DNA from: Tenebrio molitor
Taxonomy: Eukaryota > Arthropoda > Insecta > Coleoptera > Tenebrionidae
Assembly (NCBI RefSeq): GCF_963966145.1
Contig: NC_091053.1
Location: 7,564,001-7,628,000, forward strand
Reading direction: 5' to 3'
DNA: 64,000 nucleotides
Below are positions 24,044 to 35,440 of the stretch, one piece after another. The notes under the pieces were generated by a model. The model worked only from the letters and a program-made list of their open reading frames with translations. It was not told the DNA's origin and searched no databases. The number at the start of each line of letters is the position of its first letter. The stretch's first letter is position 1. Position numbers and translations under genes: made by a program.

Positions 24044-24479
24044 CAGACTGTCTATAAAAGAATGTAGGATCGCAGATGGCGCTGGAATTTAAATTTGCAA
24101 CCTCGTTTAAATTCTTGAAATACTAATCGCAAACTGTCAAATATTCACAAGCTTTCATCACAAAGTCAGCTCATTTGCGCTTTCGAAGTCCTGCTTTGTT
24201 GTTTCTTGCGTTCCTGATCAGGTTGTTCTTAAAAATAAAGCATTTTCCAAAGATAGATAATTTCCAGTGATGTTACAAAGGTATTATCGAGAATAAATAA
24301 ACCAGGAACGCAAGAAACAACAAAGCAGGAATTCGAATTCTAAAGCGGAAATGAGGTTAAGTTGACTTTTTGTTGACATGTTGTGAATATTTGCAATTAG
24401 TAATGGATGAATTTAAAGGGGGTGGTAAATTCAAATTCCAGAGCCCTCTGCGATCCCACATTCTTTTATAGACAGTCTG
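24044..24479. mobile_element. TA-flanked foldback element (436 bp)
   Basis: Ends CAGACTGTCTATAAAAGAAT with GTAGGATCGCAGA and complement, TA flanks. A second inverted pair inside (TGCTTTGTTGTTTCTTGCGT at 24190, complement ending at 24330) makes a double foldback. The termini resemble repeat E. Confidence 0.85.
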
Positions 24480-26231
24480 TACATGATTCTTCAGAAAATT
24501 AAAACATTTTATTTTATAAAGTTGGAATCTTTTTGTTGTTTGTGCTTTCACAATGACATTTTTGCTCCCAAATGACATTTTATACTATCATAGTTTATAC
24601 AGAGTGAATACTCTAAGAAAATCATGGCCAACCCTTACGCATTTAGATAACCAATTACTTATTTCTTCTTTCTTTCATTATTCTGATTGCAAATTCTTAT
24701 TCGTGACTTATCCTCTTTACAATCTTCTTCACTCTAGATGCACAAGTATAATTAAAACTCAGAGCTTAGATCGAGATGGCTTTGTGAATTGTCTTTTGGG
24801 TTGCATTTTTATCTAGTCAGGCTCGTCATCTTACGTGAATAATCCTGTATATGATTAAATGTCTGTGATAGCTTTGTCGTTTTATGACGAGCAATAATTT
24901 CAGCAAATTGCATAACGATTATATGAAGTAATTAGCAGGAATGAAAGCTTGTATATTGTTAAATAGTCAATGTCAGCTTCATTTAGTAGAAAAGTAATTA
25001 ACTACAATGACGGCTGTTTGAAATTATCTACTCATACCCTATACATATAGAGGTGCTTTTCACAAAACCATTATTATCAGTGTTTAGCGAACATCCAGAA
25101 ATAATACTCAAGAGTAATGCATATTGTACCTAAAATTCAACAAAAAAAATAATTTGAATTTGGTGCCTGCAGTGTTATAATAGCAGTAGATTACCGAAAA
25201 AATACGGTTTTCAAAAATAGCAAAGTCAGTAGCGACTGTTCATGGATTTAAATGTTCCTTATTGATTCATTCATTTTATTCTCTCGTTAAAGATAGATAG
25301 TGATATCATTAATAAACGATCATATGACTTGTAAAACCGGAGCAACCCATTTAATTCCTCCCGCCGTTTCGTTCGATGTACAATTACTGTACTGTTTAAA
25401 CCAATTTTGCAGATTATGATATTTTGACTTTTTTTCCGTAAAAATTTCTATACGATCAGCGTCTGAGGCATCGCCAAATATAATACCTAATGTTTGCGCG
25501 ATTGTACTCAATTTGATTGTTTACCACGTCTGTTTCCAAGACGGTAAGCTCTGTTTACTCAAAAAACCACCACTTGTTGCTTTAGGTTGGTAAAATTTAA
25601 AAAACCTTAGGTAGATATTTTTTCATGCTATGTTGGTAACTATAAATTATGACATTTATTTGATTCAAAATAAAATTCAATTGCTTTGAATTTAATTCAT
25701 ATTGTTTTATTAGCAGCACGTTTCATTTATTTATTGATTCTTATTATTTTTACTTAAACATGCCCAAAAAAACAAGACACTTAATAAACATTTAACCTCA
25801 AAATCACCAAATTTTACACTAGACAGCGTTGACGATAGTAATTATCGAGGAAAATGCAACGTTGGTAGTTTTTTGATTTTTGAATGGACTTTACTTACTA
25901 TTTATTTTACACTTTACAGCATTAAAGCTACCAACAATAAATACACAAATATCATCCATCATATTGGCCACCTATTAATAACCTACCACAAAATTAGCTG
26001 CCTAATTTAATAAATTAATTATCTAATTTTAAGAGAACTGATCTTGCTAAAAGTATCGGTCTTGGAAATTTTCTTTAACTGAATTATTTTTTAAGTTCAG
26101 AACGTCAAAAAATAGCGTGTTGTTTACTTGTTCTAACAAATTCAGCTTTGATTAATTATAACTTGGAAAATATAGGTACAGGTAAAAAAATACCAAAGAA
26201 ATTATTAGCAACATAATTAGGTATATTATGT
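24480..26231. other. Intronic sequence, nothing recognised
   Basis: A decayed family D copy probably spans about 24600-24850 (GGGTTGCATTTTTATCTAGT end). Otherwise no gene or clear repeat. Confidence 0.4.
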
Positions 26232-26267
26232 ATCCAGAACGTATCATAATTATGATACGTTCTGGAT
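26232..26267. repeat. Perfect 36 bp palindrome
   Basis: ATCCAGAACGTATCATAA is followed immediately by its exact reverse complement with no spacer. No gene or larger element around it was recognised. Confidence 0.9.
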
Positions 26268-27239
26268 TTCTTCATGGAATTTTTGTGATCTCAATTATTA
26301 GAAGAATTGTTAAAATATCTAAATTTTTTTATACCGGTTATAACTTTTACAATTTTTAAACAGTAGTTTGCAGGTACAGTTAGGGACACGGAGTTTTGGG
26401 CATCATTTTTCTGTCACTTCAGAAAATTGCCATATAAATCACTCTTTATTGTCAACGTGACATTCAAAAGTCAAATTTTGAAATTTATTTTCTGTTCACG
26501 TCAATCGCATGTCAATCAAACTCGTCGCAAACGGTAAAATTGAGGTTAATAATGTAAAACCTATTTTACATATTTTGACAATATATCACAGACAGTGATG
26601 CCCGAAATTCCGTGTCTCGAACTGTACCATCGTAAAAAACATTGCCTTTAGATGCAAAAAAACATGTTCTGGAAAATTGATCAATAAATATTGGATGATT
26701 CAAAATGATTGTGGATAAGTATGGCATCTATGTACGGAAATTTATGTGGCAACTGTTGAGTTGATATTTCCTTGACAGTTCATAGTCGCGCAATTTGCAA
26801 TGGTATAAAAAAATCAAATGCACGCTTATTGTTCTTATTGGGTGCTGCTACTTACTCCACATCACAAGACTCGTCGCTTTCAATGATGCCAAGCTAGACT
26901 CGAATGGGCTAAGAATAGAACTCTGTTTTAGTCACAAGTTCAGGTTTTGCTTGTGAGGTCGTGATGGCAGTATAAGAGGCAGGTGTTTCCGGGGTGAAAC
27001 GGAATATAGAGAATATAGAATTACTACAGAGATTGCGGTTTGTAGGGCTATACATATTATTGTTTCCCTCCACCACCCGGCGGCACGGCAATTTTGTCGG
27101 ACTACATACACTATTACAGAATTACTATCAAGTAATAGTGCAGTGCCAATCAACATAATTACCGGCGTCTCGCCTCCACATTTTGACTTTGTTGTGTATT
27201 ATGTTCTGTGTCAATGTTAAGGAACTTCCTCACGATGTG

Positions 27240-27690
27240 ACATGAGTATAATAATATACCTTTTTGAATTTCAACTACCAATGTGTTCCCTAAATCCAGA
27301 ATTTATTAAATTTTGTGTTCATGTCTGTGTTATACTGTGTGAATTTGGAACAGCTATATCTAAAAGATATACTTGCTTTTGTTATTTATTTAAAATAATA
27401 ATGTCTGGTCTATTATGTATAATATGAATGTCAGTTAAAACTGTTCGATCAAAATATAATTTGTAATTGTCATTTTCCAAACAACTTTCTGGTGTATAAC
27501 TATAATGTGGTTGTGTATTCTTTAATAAATTGAATTTAACAGCTAAACGCATGTGTATAATTTTAGCGAATATATCATGACGTTTCTTATATTCGCTTTG
27601 AACCAAAACGGTGCAAGAAGAAATGATGTGTTCAATTGGTTCCCCTTCAGCTCCGCAAATCCTACATTTATCAATTATTATTATTGTTGA
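27240..27690 (-). pseudogene. Non-LTR retrotransposon relic: zinc knuckle and endonuclease-like C-terminus
   Basis: Read on the minus strand from about 27690 the frame gives DKCRICGAEGEPIEHIISSC (a C-x2-C-x8-H-x4-C knuckle), then VQSEYKKRHDIFAKIIHMRL, then YKLYFDRTVLTDIHIIHNRP followed by DIIILNK, a stop at 27382, and after it VYLLDIAVPNSHSI. Knuckle, 'Y..RH....IH', and 'HNRPDI....K...V.L.D.A.P' are hallmarks of the C-terminal restriction-like endonuclease region of R2/R4-Dong-type LINEs (recalled family knowledge). In-frame stops and the missing reverse transcriptase make it a dead fragment. It lies in intron 3 of the tetraspan gene, same strand. Confidence 0.75.
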
Positions 27691-27699
27691 CGGCTAACA

Positions 27700-29493
27700 G
27701 GCTAGACGCCCAATTAGAAACCCTGCCAAAAAGAAAATGATACACAAAACACTATCACTACACAACAACCATTACACACAGAGCATCCCAACACCCAGGC
27801 TACATTTGAAATTTTTTAGGTTATGTTTATTTAAACACAAATATATTTTAGGTTTGATAAATGTCCTGTAACGACAACTGGAAATTGTTTTAATAAAAGC
27901 AGTATTGATCAATTGAAATCAACTTGTTTGAGAAATATGTTTATACCCCTGTATACAGTGTGAACATAAAGTTTGGGACAAAGTTCATAATAGCCTTATG
28001 TAATGTTTTTAGGAAAATCGCTCGGACAGAGCGTAATGACGTCATCACCAATTTTTTTTAATGCCAAACCCCACTTTTTTCTTCTCTTTCGGATAGTCCT
28101 TCCTACTACCTAAACGATAAATAAAGCAATGTAGTAGCTTACATGACAATTTTTTTGAGAAAATGATAAATTTTACTTGCAAAATTTAATTCAATTTTTA
28201 TTTTTTTTTGTGTTGTATTCATTTACTCCAACACTCTTTGGTAGAAGTAAGAGTTTGACCCAATTAAGAGCTTTTGTTATAAATTCGCCATTTTATGGCT
28301 TAATTAACCCAAACCACGAAATTTCACCAGGACGTTAGTGTCTCGGGTGGTAAAATTAATTCACCATCATAAGCCCTCCAGCCATAATGTTCCAGCACGT
28401 GAAGGTAAATTAGTGCCGAAGAAGGCAACAGTGCGTCGAATTTTAGTTAGCAAACCAATATTTCACCGGTTTATTTGAATATATGCATAGCTATTAATTT
28501 CCATTAAGAAAACGTGTGTTACGGCGCAAGGATAAATCTGTTCCCTTGCTAATTATAAATTGGGGTTTTATTGAATTCAGGTCGAACAAAGCTGAGCATT
28601 AATTATGAAAAGTCAACGTTTTGCCAACACTCCATTAGCAGCTGAACATGGCTATTAATTTAACTAGCAGTTTAATAAGTCAAAGTTAACAAGCCACCCA
28701 ACAAAGGCAAAGTTTGTTTGTGTTGTGTTACTTAATCCATGCTTAAAGTTCCCCAACTAGGATAAATTCCCGAGGCTGCGGGATTTTTCCACAAGTTCAT
28801 AAAAAAATTACGATTTATTTGCAAGTCGTAATTAGAAATTTGTGGATTTAAAGCGGGGATGACAATGATAAGCTTGAAGGGCGGACCTGAATTTCAGCAA
28901 ACAGATCTCTGCTGTCGTATTTTATTGCCAAGTTTACGTCTAAAGTTGTTTTTCTTTAAAATACATCAAAATTTTCATATATGTCGGAAAGTTTGCTGAT
29001 GTTAGTAAATCTTTTCACGGAGACACAGTTTTTCTTTCGAAGGCAGCTAAAAATATTCTGCCGGGAAAACTTGTACGAAATATAAACAGAACAGCTCTCC
29101 TTACATTTTTCCCGGTTGAGCACCTCTCATACTCCAATATTTCGTCGTCTTTGATTTTTATTCAAGAATCGATTCAACCAACCGGAGTGTTTGTCTTGTC
29201 CACGATATAATAGTGGATGTGGAGTGCATGTAGCAAGCAATATTTTCACACGACACTCTGCCGTTCCTATATTTTATTGAATTCTACATTTAAGTGTTCC
29301 ATTAGATTTGTCTACAGATTTTAAGGTACTGACTAATGAATAATACAAGGAAAATTAATGGAAAAAATCGGATCGAAAACGTAAAGAACTGGGAACAGTA
29401 TGCAGGAAGTACCTATGTGGGAAAAATGAATGGTGACTTGATTAGTTTATTGCTTGAATGATACAAAAATAGCTTGTATTTAATGCACATAAA
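27700..29493. other. Intronic sequence, no gene recognised
   Basis: 28200-29300 holds little repeat and no ORF of note. A CCCCACTTTTTTC segment at about 28065 has a reverse relative near 52750. Confidence 0.4.
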
Positions 29494-29600
29494 AAGTAGA
29501 AGTGAGTCTTTTTGTGCTTCGCCCGGTGCCAAACCTCGACTTCGTCTCGGTCTCAATCTCTAGACTTAGCACAAAAAGACTCACTTCTACTCTTAATGAT
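29494..29600. mobile_element. Hairpin repeat I, copy 3
   Basis: AAAGTAGAAGTGAGTCTTTT at the left, complement with CTTAATGAT at the right. This is the best-conserved copy and shows arms of about 25 bp. A decayed relative lies near 30340-30440. Confidence 0.8.
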
Positions 29601-30692
29601 ATAATCTACCATTTTATGTAACTATATTTTTATTTTATGGTATTTTTTGTCAAGCTGTATTGTTGAGTTACGACCTTTTTCGCATTTCGATCCAATTGTG
29701 AAGTTCCCAATAAAATTTATATGTGGAACTCTTTTGCTAGTTGTAGTCGCACAGTTGATCGCGCACTAATTCGCCACTCTTATTATTACTGTTCATGCAT
29801 ATGCATACCCAATTGAGTCTGATTTGGCGCCAACATCATTAACCCTTTCCAGACGGGCTCCCTGACCGGAAACAAATCCGCAGGTTAATAGGGTGCATTC
29901 ACCCTGTCGCGCTGCATGCAAACTGCAAACTTTTCCCGCCAAGCGTTTGATGACGTTTCAATCGCAAGATCTCTGTATCAAACGCACTCGATTAAAACGT
30001 CAAATTTAAATTTAGATCAAAACGTCCTCCGGCTTTGTTCAAGCAAATTGAAATTTGCGCCATCGACGACAATCGTCATTTCCATCTCTTTCACGTCGAA
30101 ATGAAATAATAAGACAATATTGTATTTCCTATTGAAACCGTATAATGAATGACATTCAACGGCGGACGACCTAAGGAGGGGGCGGCGGCAAATTGGGGTT
30201 TGTCAGAATAATTCGTTCCGAGTCGTTCGACTTAATATTACTGGTTTGGCGGCGGGACCGGTGGTGGGACCACCGTAGTTAGACAAAAAGTTCGGCGACG
30301 CAAATGTCATTGTCAGAAAAAGTGTTCAAGCTTTTTTGCAATTATTGTAGTAGCTCGGCTATGCTACGTTTCACCTCGCTATGCAAACAAATCACCCGTC
30401 AAAAAAAGTACCACTTTTAATCCTAATAACACAATCTACTATTTTTACAAATACTAATAATGAATGAAATATGTTTTATAAGACATGTTTCTTATGCAAT
30501 TACGATATTAATAATAATAGTATTTTTAATATTTTTATCTACGATCATCGGATAAAAGTAACTGCAGCAACATAACCAAATACAAGAACGTAACCATGGT
30601 AACAAAACGAACATTATGATTTAAAAAAGTGAAAATATTGAACTAAGAATTTGTTTTATTATTTTTTTGTACATTTGATCGTAGATAAAGTA

Positions 30693-31583
30693 AGCATGTC
30701 CCAAAAGTATCGCCTTTACTTGAAGGTACGTCATTTAGGGATGTAGTAGTGTTGAAAAAATATTTAAAAAAAATTCTGACCTTTCATTTAGGAAATATAT
30801 GCAATTTTAAAATATAAAAAACGCTGTAACCTGAGAATTACCTCTACATAGAAATACGTAATAGCATTGTACACTGACCGGCACAAAAAACGACTCACTT
30901 TGAATTTTATTAACATAATTAAGTAATTCATTGTCTTAGAAACATTTTTTGATATCATGTTGTATTGATAAGTGTTATTTAAGTTATTCTTTGCCAAAGA
31001 ATATCCGACAAACAAAACATTAAACACAGCAAATAAAATTTTAATGAAAAAAAAAATAAAAGCAATTTTTCAGAAAAATTGTATGTTATGAAAAATTGCT
31101 AAAATTTGAACAGCATTTTGAATTAGTATCTCGTATTGTCACATTAAATCTTTTAACACGTAAATCAACCGACAAAAACACAACATGGAAGTAACGCAAA
31201 TTTTCTAAACAATTCGGTTGCCATGGTGACCATAGCACTCCCGATGATTGAAAATATCCCAATTTAACTATAATAAAGAAAAATAAGCACAAATATAATT
31301 TCAAGATCATTTATTAAAGAAATCATAATGAGTCGTTTTTTGTGCCGGTGAGTGTATTCTTGAATACCTATGCAACCATTTTTATTAAAATAAATTTTCA
31401 AAATTTTGCTCATTTGCGTCTAAACATGCGTTGGCTCTTTTAACGATGTTGCTGTGAACGCGCTCAAGCATTTCAGGAGTCACCGTAGAAGTAGATATTG
31501 AATTTTTTAAACTATTTTTCAGTAGTCCATAACACTTCTAGATGACGCACCTTCAAGGAAAGGCGGTACTTTTGGGACACCTG
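30693..31583 (-). mobile_element. Mariner-like element with transposase tail, interrupted
   Basis: Ends share TGTCCCAAAAGTAYCGCCTT and the GAAGGTRCGTCAT block, inverted, with TA on both sides. The minus strand at about 31510-31380 encodes TPEMLERVHSNIVKRANACL followed by DANEQ and a Phe/Asn-rich end, like the final helices of mariner transposases. The middle is occupied by the element at 30872-31354. Confidence 0.78.
30872..31354. mobile_element. TA-flanked MITE nested in the mariner-like element
   Basis: Ends CACTGACCGGCACAAAAAAC with GACTCA and their complement, TA on both sides (30870-30871, 31355-31356). The interior is AT-rich without coding content. The short minus-strand ORFs inside are not supported. 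Confidence 0.85.
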
Positions 31584-31590
31584 TATAGTA

Positions 31591-32058
31591 CAGGCTGTTT
31601 GAAAATTGCTAGTACAAAAAAAACCTGGTAATTGGTGATGGTGAGTTGAAGTCATCGGCAAAAGAAAATTCTAATAAAAATCCTCTAGTTTTCGAGATAA
31701 AAATTACTAAAAATTGGGTTAAAATTGTTAGTGCACCACTGAGTTAAGGTATTTTAAAAAGACACTTCACGTTGTTAAGCAATAACGAAATAAAAAATTT
31801 GATGTTCTTAAACTGTCAATCTGTGGTTGCCAAGATCTTGCAAAAAAATATAAATTTTTCATATTGTTGTATAGTCCTTCATTATCACGCTTGGTTACCA
31901 AGGTTTAAAAAATATTGCCCCGCCTGAGGCGTAGAATATGCAGGAATAGGGTTACTTTATCCCTTTTGTTTTAAAAAATTAAAAATTGGTTTCTTGGATT
32001 TCTTAGGGCTTCCAGATGCCACAGTTTTTTTTTGTACTAGCAATTTTCAAACACCCTG
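31591..32058. mobile_element. TA-flanked inverted-repeat element (468 bp)
   Basis: Ends CAGGCTGTTTGAAAATTGCT with AGTACAAAAAAAA and complement, TA flanks. It begins 6 bp after the end of the preceding element, so two insertions hit almost the same site. Confidence 0.85.
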
Positions 32059-32588
32059 TATATTACTCGCAAGTAAAGGTTTTTATTCACTCAAATGATT
32101 ACATGCACTCACTCGCCTTCGGCTCGTGCAGCAACCTTCACAATCGTGGATAAAAACTTTCTTTACTTGCTCATGTAATAATATATTATTACAACTAATC
32201 GTGAATTTTGAATCTTTTACTGGATTAATACAGAATTATAATGTACGGTGTTGCAAGTCAAACAACCAATCGATTTACCAACGTTGCGGTCATCAACTCA
32301 TCAACAAACACAAACAAATTTTGTACGAACCTGCCTACTAAGCTGTTTTTATTTGAATTTATTACGACCGCCTTGTTTTATTGCTTTCACTCGCTGAGCT
32401 CTACAAAAATTACGAATTTATTTGTGCGAGATTAAACACTTTAAGTGGAGTCACACTTTTTCAATTTAATTAGATTTCTCTGCATTTTCAGATTTTAATT
32501 AAACTCCTTAACACAGTGGAACAATAAAAGAAGGAAGTCATTCACAATGTACTAATCAACGTCAACGCTATATCAGTCACACTATATA

Positions 32589-33835
32589 CAGGGTGGGGCA
32601 TCGTATACGCGCACGCGAGAAATCACGACTTCTAATTAAATAAAATTGTCGAAATTTGATTATTATTTGAGATTTTTTTTTGTTAATACATAAATAAGGT
32701 CGTAACAGTTTTATTAGTTTTCGGAAATTAACTGTTAATTTACCATAAAATTTTTACACTAAATGAATCTGTCTGTATCTGCTAGCGCATCAAACCCTGG
32801 TGGCACAATTACAAATTTTGACTTGGTTAGCTAAATACAGGGTGTTATTGAAAGTTGTACAGATATTTTAACCACGAGCTACTGGCTTCATGTAGAACTC
32901 GGAAAAAATATCTAAAAAATTCTGTCAAAAAATAAAATTAATTGATTTTAATCTTCTACGTTGTCAAACAACCTCGCAGGTAAAATTTCGGCACATTTAA
33001 AAAATACACCTGTATATCATATTTTATAAAACGTACACCACTGCGGTTTTCTTGTTTTAAAGCATATTTTCTATAAGTTACTTCGCATTAGCGTACATTT
33101 TATAAAACATGATATACAGGGTGTATTTTTAAAATGTGCCGAAATTTTACCTACGAGGTTGTAGGACAACGTAGAAAACTAAAAGCAATTTAAAAAAATT
33201 GTAGCTCAAAAAATAAATGTCATTTAATTTTTTGACATAAAATTTTTTAAATATTTTTTCTGAGTTCTACATGAAGCCAGTAGCTCGTGATTAAAATTCA
33301 CGCACGCATTTCAAAAATTAAAATAATAATTAAAATATCTGTACAACTTTCAATAACACCCTGTAATTCGCTTTTTTATTTAAAGGCAAACCAGATGCGT
33401 GATTTATGGCCGAAATGCCAACAAAAGGACCATTCACTAGTAGCTGGCCGTTTTGAGCCTCTTGCTTACAGCTTTGCCATAAAAATGACAGGTTCCATTG
33501 TCACCTAAATTTACGACAGCACAAGTAGCAGAAGCAATTATTTTTAAAGTTGAAAAGTAAAACTGCGTTTAATTCAAAATCTAAGTGGTGTTTTTTTCGG
33601 CTGATTTCGTAAATAATTATAGGAAGTGAATCTGGGTAGGTCAGTATAAAAATCACTTGACTTTTTGGTTGAAATTTACATTTAATTTTTTTTTTGCTTT
33701 GTTTGTAAGTGAAAAATTATCAAAAAATTATGAAATGTACCTTACCAATAGTCAGGTAAGTGTGAAAATTTTCCACAATTTTATTTAATTAGAAGTCGCG
33801 ATTTCTCGCGTGCGCGTATACGATGCCCCACCCTG
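32589..33835. mobile_element. 1.25 kb element with 60 bp inverted ends
   Basis: CAGGGTGGGGCATCGTATAC with GCGCACGCGAGAAATC and CGACTTCTAATTAAATAAA at the left; nearly perfect complement at the right; TA flanks. It contains the palindromic element at 32838-33363. The remaining interior (32650-32835, 33370-33780) has no recognisable transposase. Confidence 0.88.
32838..33363. mobile_element. Giant palindromic (foldback) element F, copy 1
   Basis: Begins CAGGGTGTTATTGAAAGTTG, ends with the complement, TA flanks. The arms of about 230 bp are near-perfect inverted copies that include CACGAGCTACTGGCTTCATG. Near the centre a second inverted pair (CCTGTATATCATATTTTATA and complement) surrounds an unpaired core of about 60 bp. 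Copies: 34929-35440, half at 57486-57715. Confidence 0.88.
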
Positions 33836-34222
33836 TATATCGCTCGAAATGTACATTATTTACTCTCTAACAGTGTAGTGTAAATAATGCAAATATTAAT
33901 TAAAGCGAAGTTGAAAGGGTTAGATCCGACTCTGTGTTTTAACGATTACCATAATGGAATTAAATTAAAAGGTTTAAACCGAGCGGGATTATCCTGGACA
34001 GGATATTTAGCTTCAATGTGGTCCAGGTGAATTATTTCCTGAACGTCCAGCTCGTCCGCAAAATGTGACAGAAATGTGCCCGATTTTCACTAGATCCTTT
34101 TCAGGACGTCTCTGTTAAATCGTAAAACATTCCTGGATTTTTTGTTTTGTTTGCACGCTTCGTTTGTTTTTCACAAAAGCTTGTCCCAATCAACTCGACG
34201 AATTAGGAGAAAGCTGTCTTAC

Positions 34223-34337
34223 CTGCGGCCAGGATCGTCGCTCCTCCTGCGGGGATGCCCAATCCCAGATTCATTCGTCCTTTTTCCTCGATGAAGGCCA
34301 CCGTGCCTATCACCAGAAAGGAGATGCCGCAAACGAT
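34223..34337 (-). CDS. Four-pass membrane protein, exon 3
   Basis: 115 bp exon giving residues 80-117 plus one base. The acceptor TTTTTCTCAG precedes 34337; the donor is GCAG|GTAAGA after 34223. It encodes the first two membrane segments, IVCGISFLVIGTVAFI (80-95) and NLGLGIPAGGATILAA (102-117, completed by exon 4), joined by the short charged loop EEKGRM. Phase 1 at the 3' end fits exon 4 exactly (G+CC gives Ala). Intron 3 after it is 20.8 kb and full of transposons. Confidence 0.82.
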
Positions 34338-34689
34338 CTGAGAAAAACCGAATAGATCATTAATTATTATGGGACGTTGGGAAAATTGAACGTGCGTTAA
34401 GAATAATATTTGCGTACGAAGTTAATTGCGTTGGAGTGAGTTGTGTATTTATGTTTTCGGGGATAAAATGAAAGTTTTGTTTTCTTGGCGGTGTTGTTTG
34501 GAAATTTGGGTTTTTCACAGAGTTGGAGTGTTTACATTAGCATGTTTGCCTGCAGAGGGGTAATTTTTGGTGCTTGTGAAGGGTTGAACCCCCAAAAATG
34601 TAAAATAAGTTTTTGTGGCGATGACAATTATTCAGGAATAACTACTTTTTTATCTGGTTGGGTTATGTGTTTGGATAACTATGACACAC

Positions 34690-34809
34690 CTGTAATACTC
34701 TCAGCCTGAAAACCGTGGCGAAAGGATAATAGTCCAGGGACGTGCGCGTGTCAGGAGTCTTGTCTGAATCAGATGGAGCCACAGATTCCTTCAGCTTTGA
34801 TAATCCAAC
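34690..34809 (-). CDS. Four-pass membrane protein, exon 2
   Basis: 120 bp exon, exactly 40 codons, residues 40-79. The acceptor TTTCTGTTGCAG precedes 34809; the donor is ACAG|GTGTGT after 34690, both phase 0. It encodes a polar N-terminal segment (SKLKESVAPSDSDKTPDTRT) and then SLDYYPFATVFRLRVLQ leading into the first membrane span. The Ser/Thr/Asp-rich stretch suggests a cytoplasmic, possibly phosphorylated, region (inference). Intron 2 is 352 bp. Confidence 0.8.
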
Positions 34810-34859
34810 CTGCAACAGAAATATTATTTCAGTTATGTTTTCAAATTATAAAAATACCA

Positions 34860-34926
34860 CTGGTGAAAGAGTCGACTAACTTTCATCGCCTACTATGATC
34901 CCACATTAATCTATAGGCACTCTGTA
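34860..34926 (-). repeat. Repeat E fragment
   Basis: Reverse-orientation match to 4210-4302 (CTACTATGATCCCACATTAA). It abuts foldback element F copy 2. Confidence 0.6.
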
Positions 34927-34928
34927 TA

Positions 34929-35440
34929 CAGGCTGTTTTTGAAATGTGTGAAGAAATTTTAACCACGAGCTACTGGCTTCATACTCGGAAAAAATATTTA
35001 AAAAATTCTATGTCAAAAAATAAAATGACATTTATTTTTTGAGCTACAATTTTTTTTAATTGCTTTAGTCTTCTACGTTGTCAGACAACCTCGTAGGTAA
35101 AATTTCGGCACATTTTAAAAATACACCCTGTATATCATATTTTATAAAACGTACACCAATGCGGTTTCCTTGTTTTAAAGCATATTTCGTATAGGTTACT
35201 TCGCATTGGCGTACATTTTATAAAACATGATATACAGGCTGTATTTTTAAAATGTGCCGAAATTTTACCTACGGGGTTGTAGGACAACGTAGAAAACTAA
35301 AAGCAATTTAAAAAAATTGTAGCTCAAAAAATAAATGTCATTTTATTTTTTGACAGAATTTTTTAAATATTTTTTCCGAGTTCTACATGAAGCCAGTAGC
35401 TCGTGATTAAAATTTCTGCACGCATTTCAAAAACGCCCTG
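34929..35440. mobile_element. Giant palindromic element F, copy 2
   Basis: Same arms and centre as 32838-33363, with TA flanks; slightly shorter left arm. It lies in tetraspan intron 1, 120 bp from exon 2. The two copies, 2.1 kb apart, bracket exons 2 and 3 only on one side, so they do not flip the exons as a pair. Confidence 0.85.
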
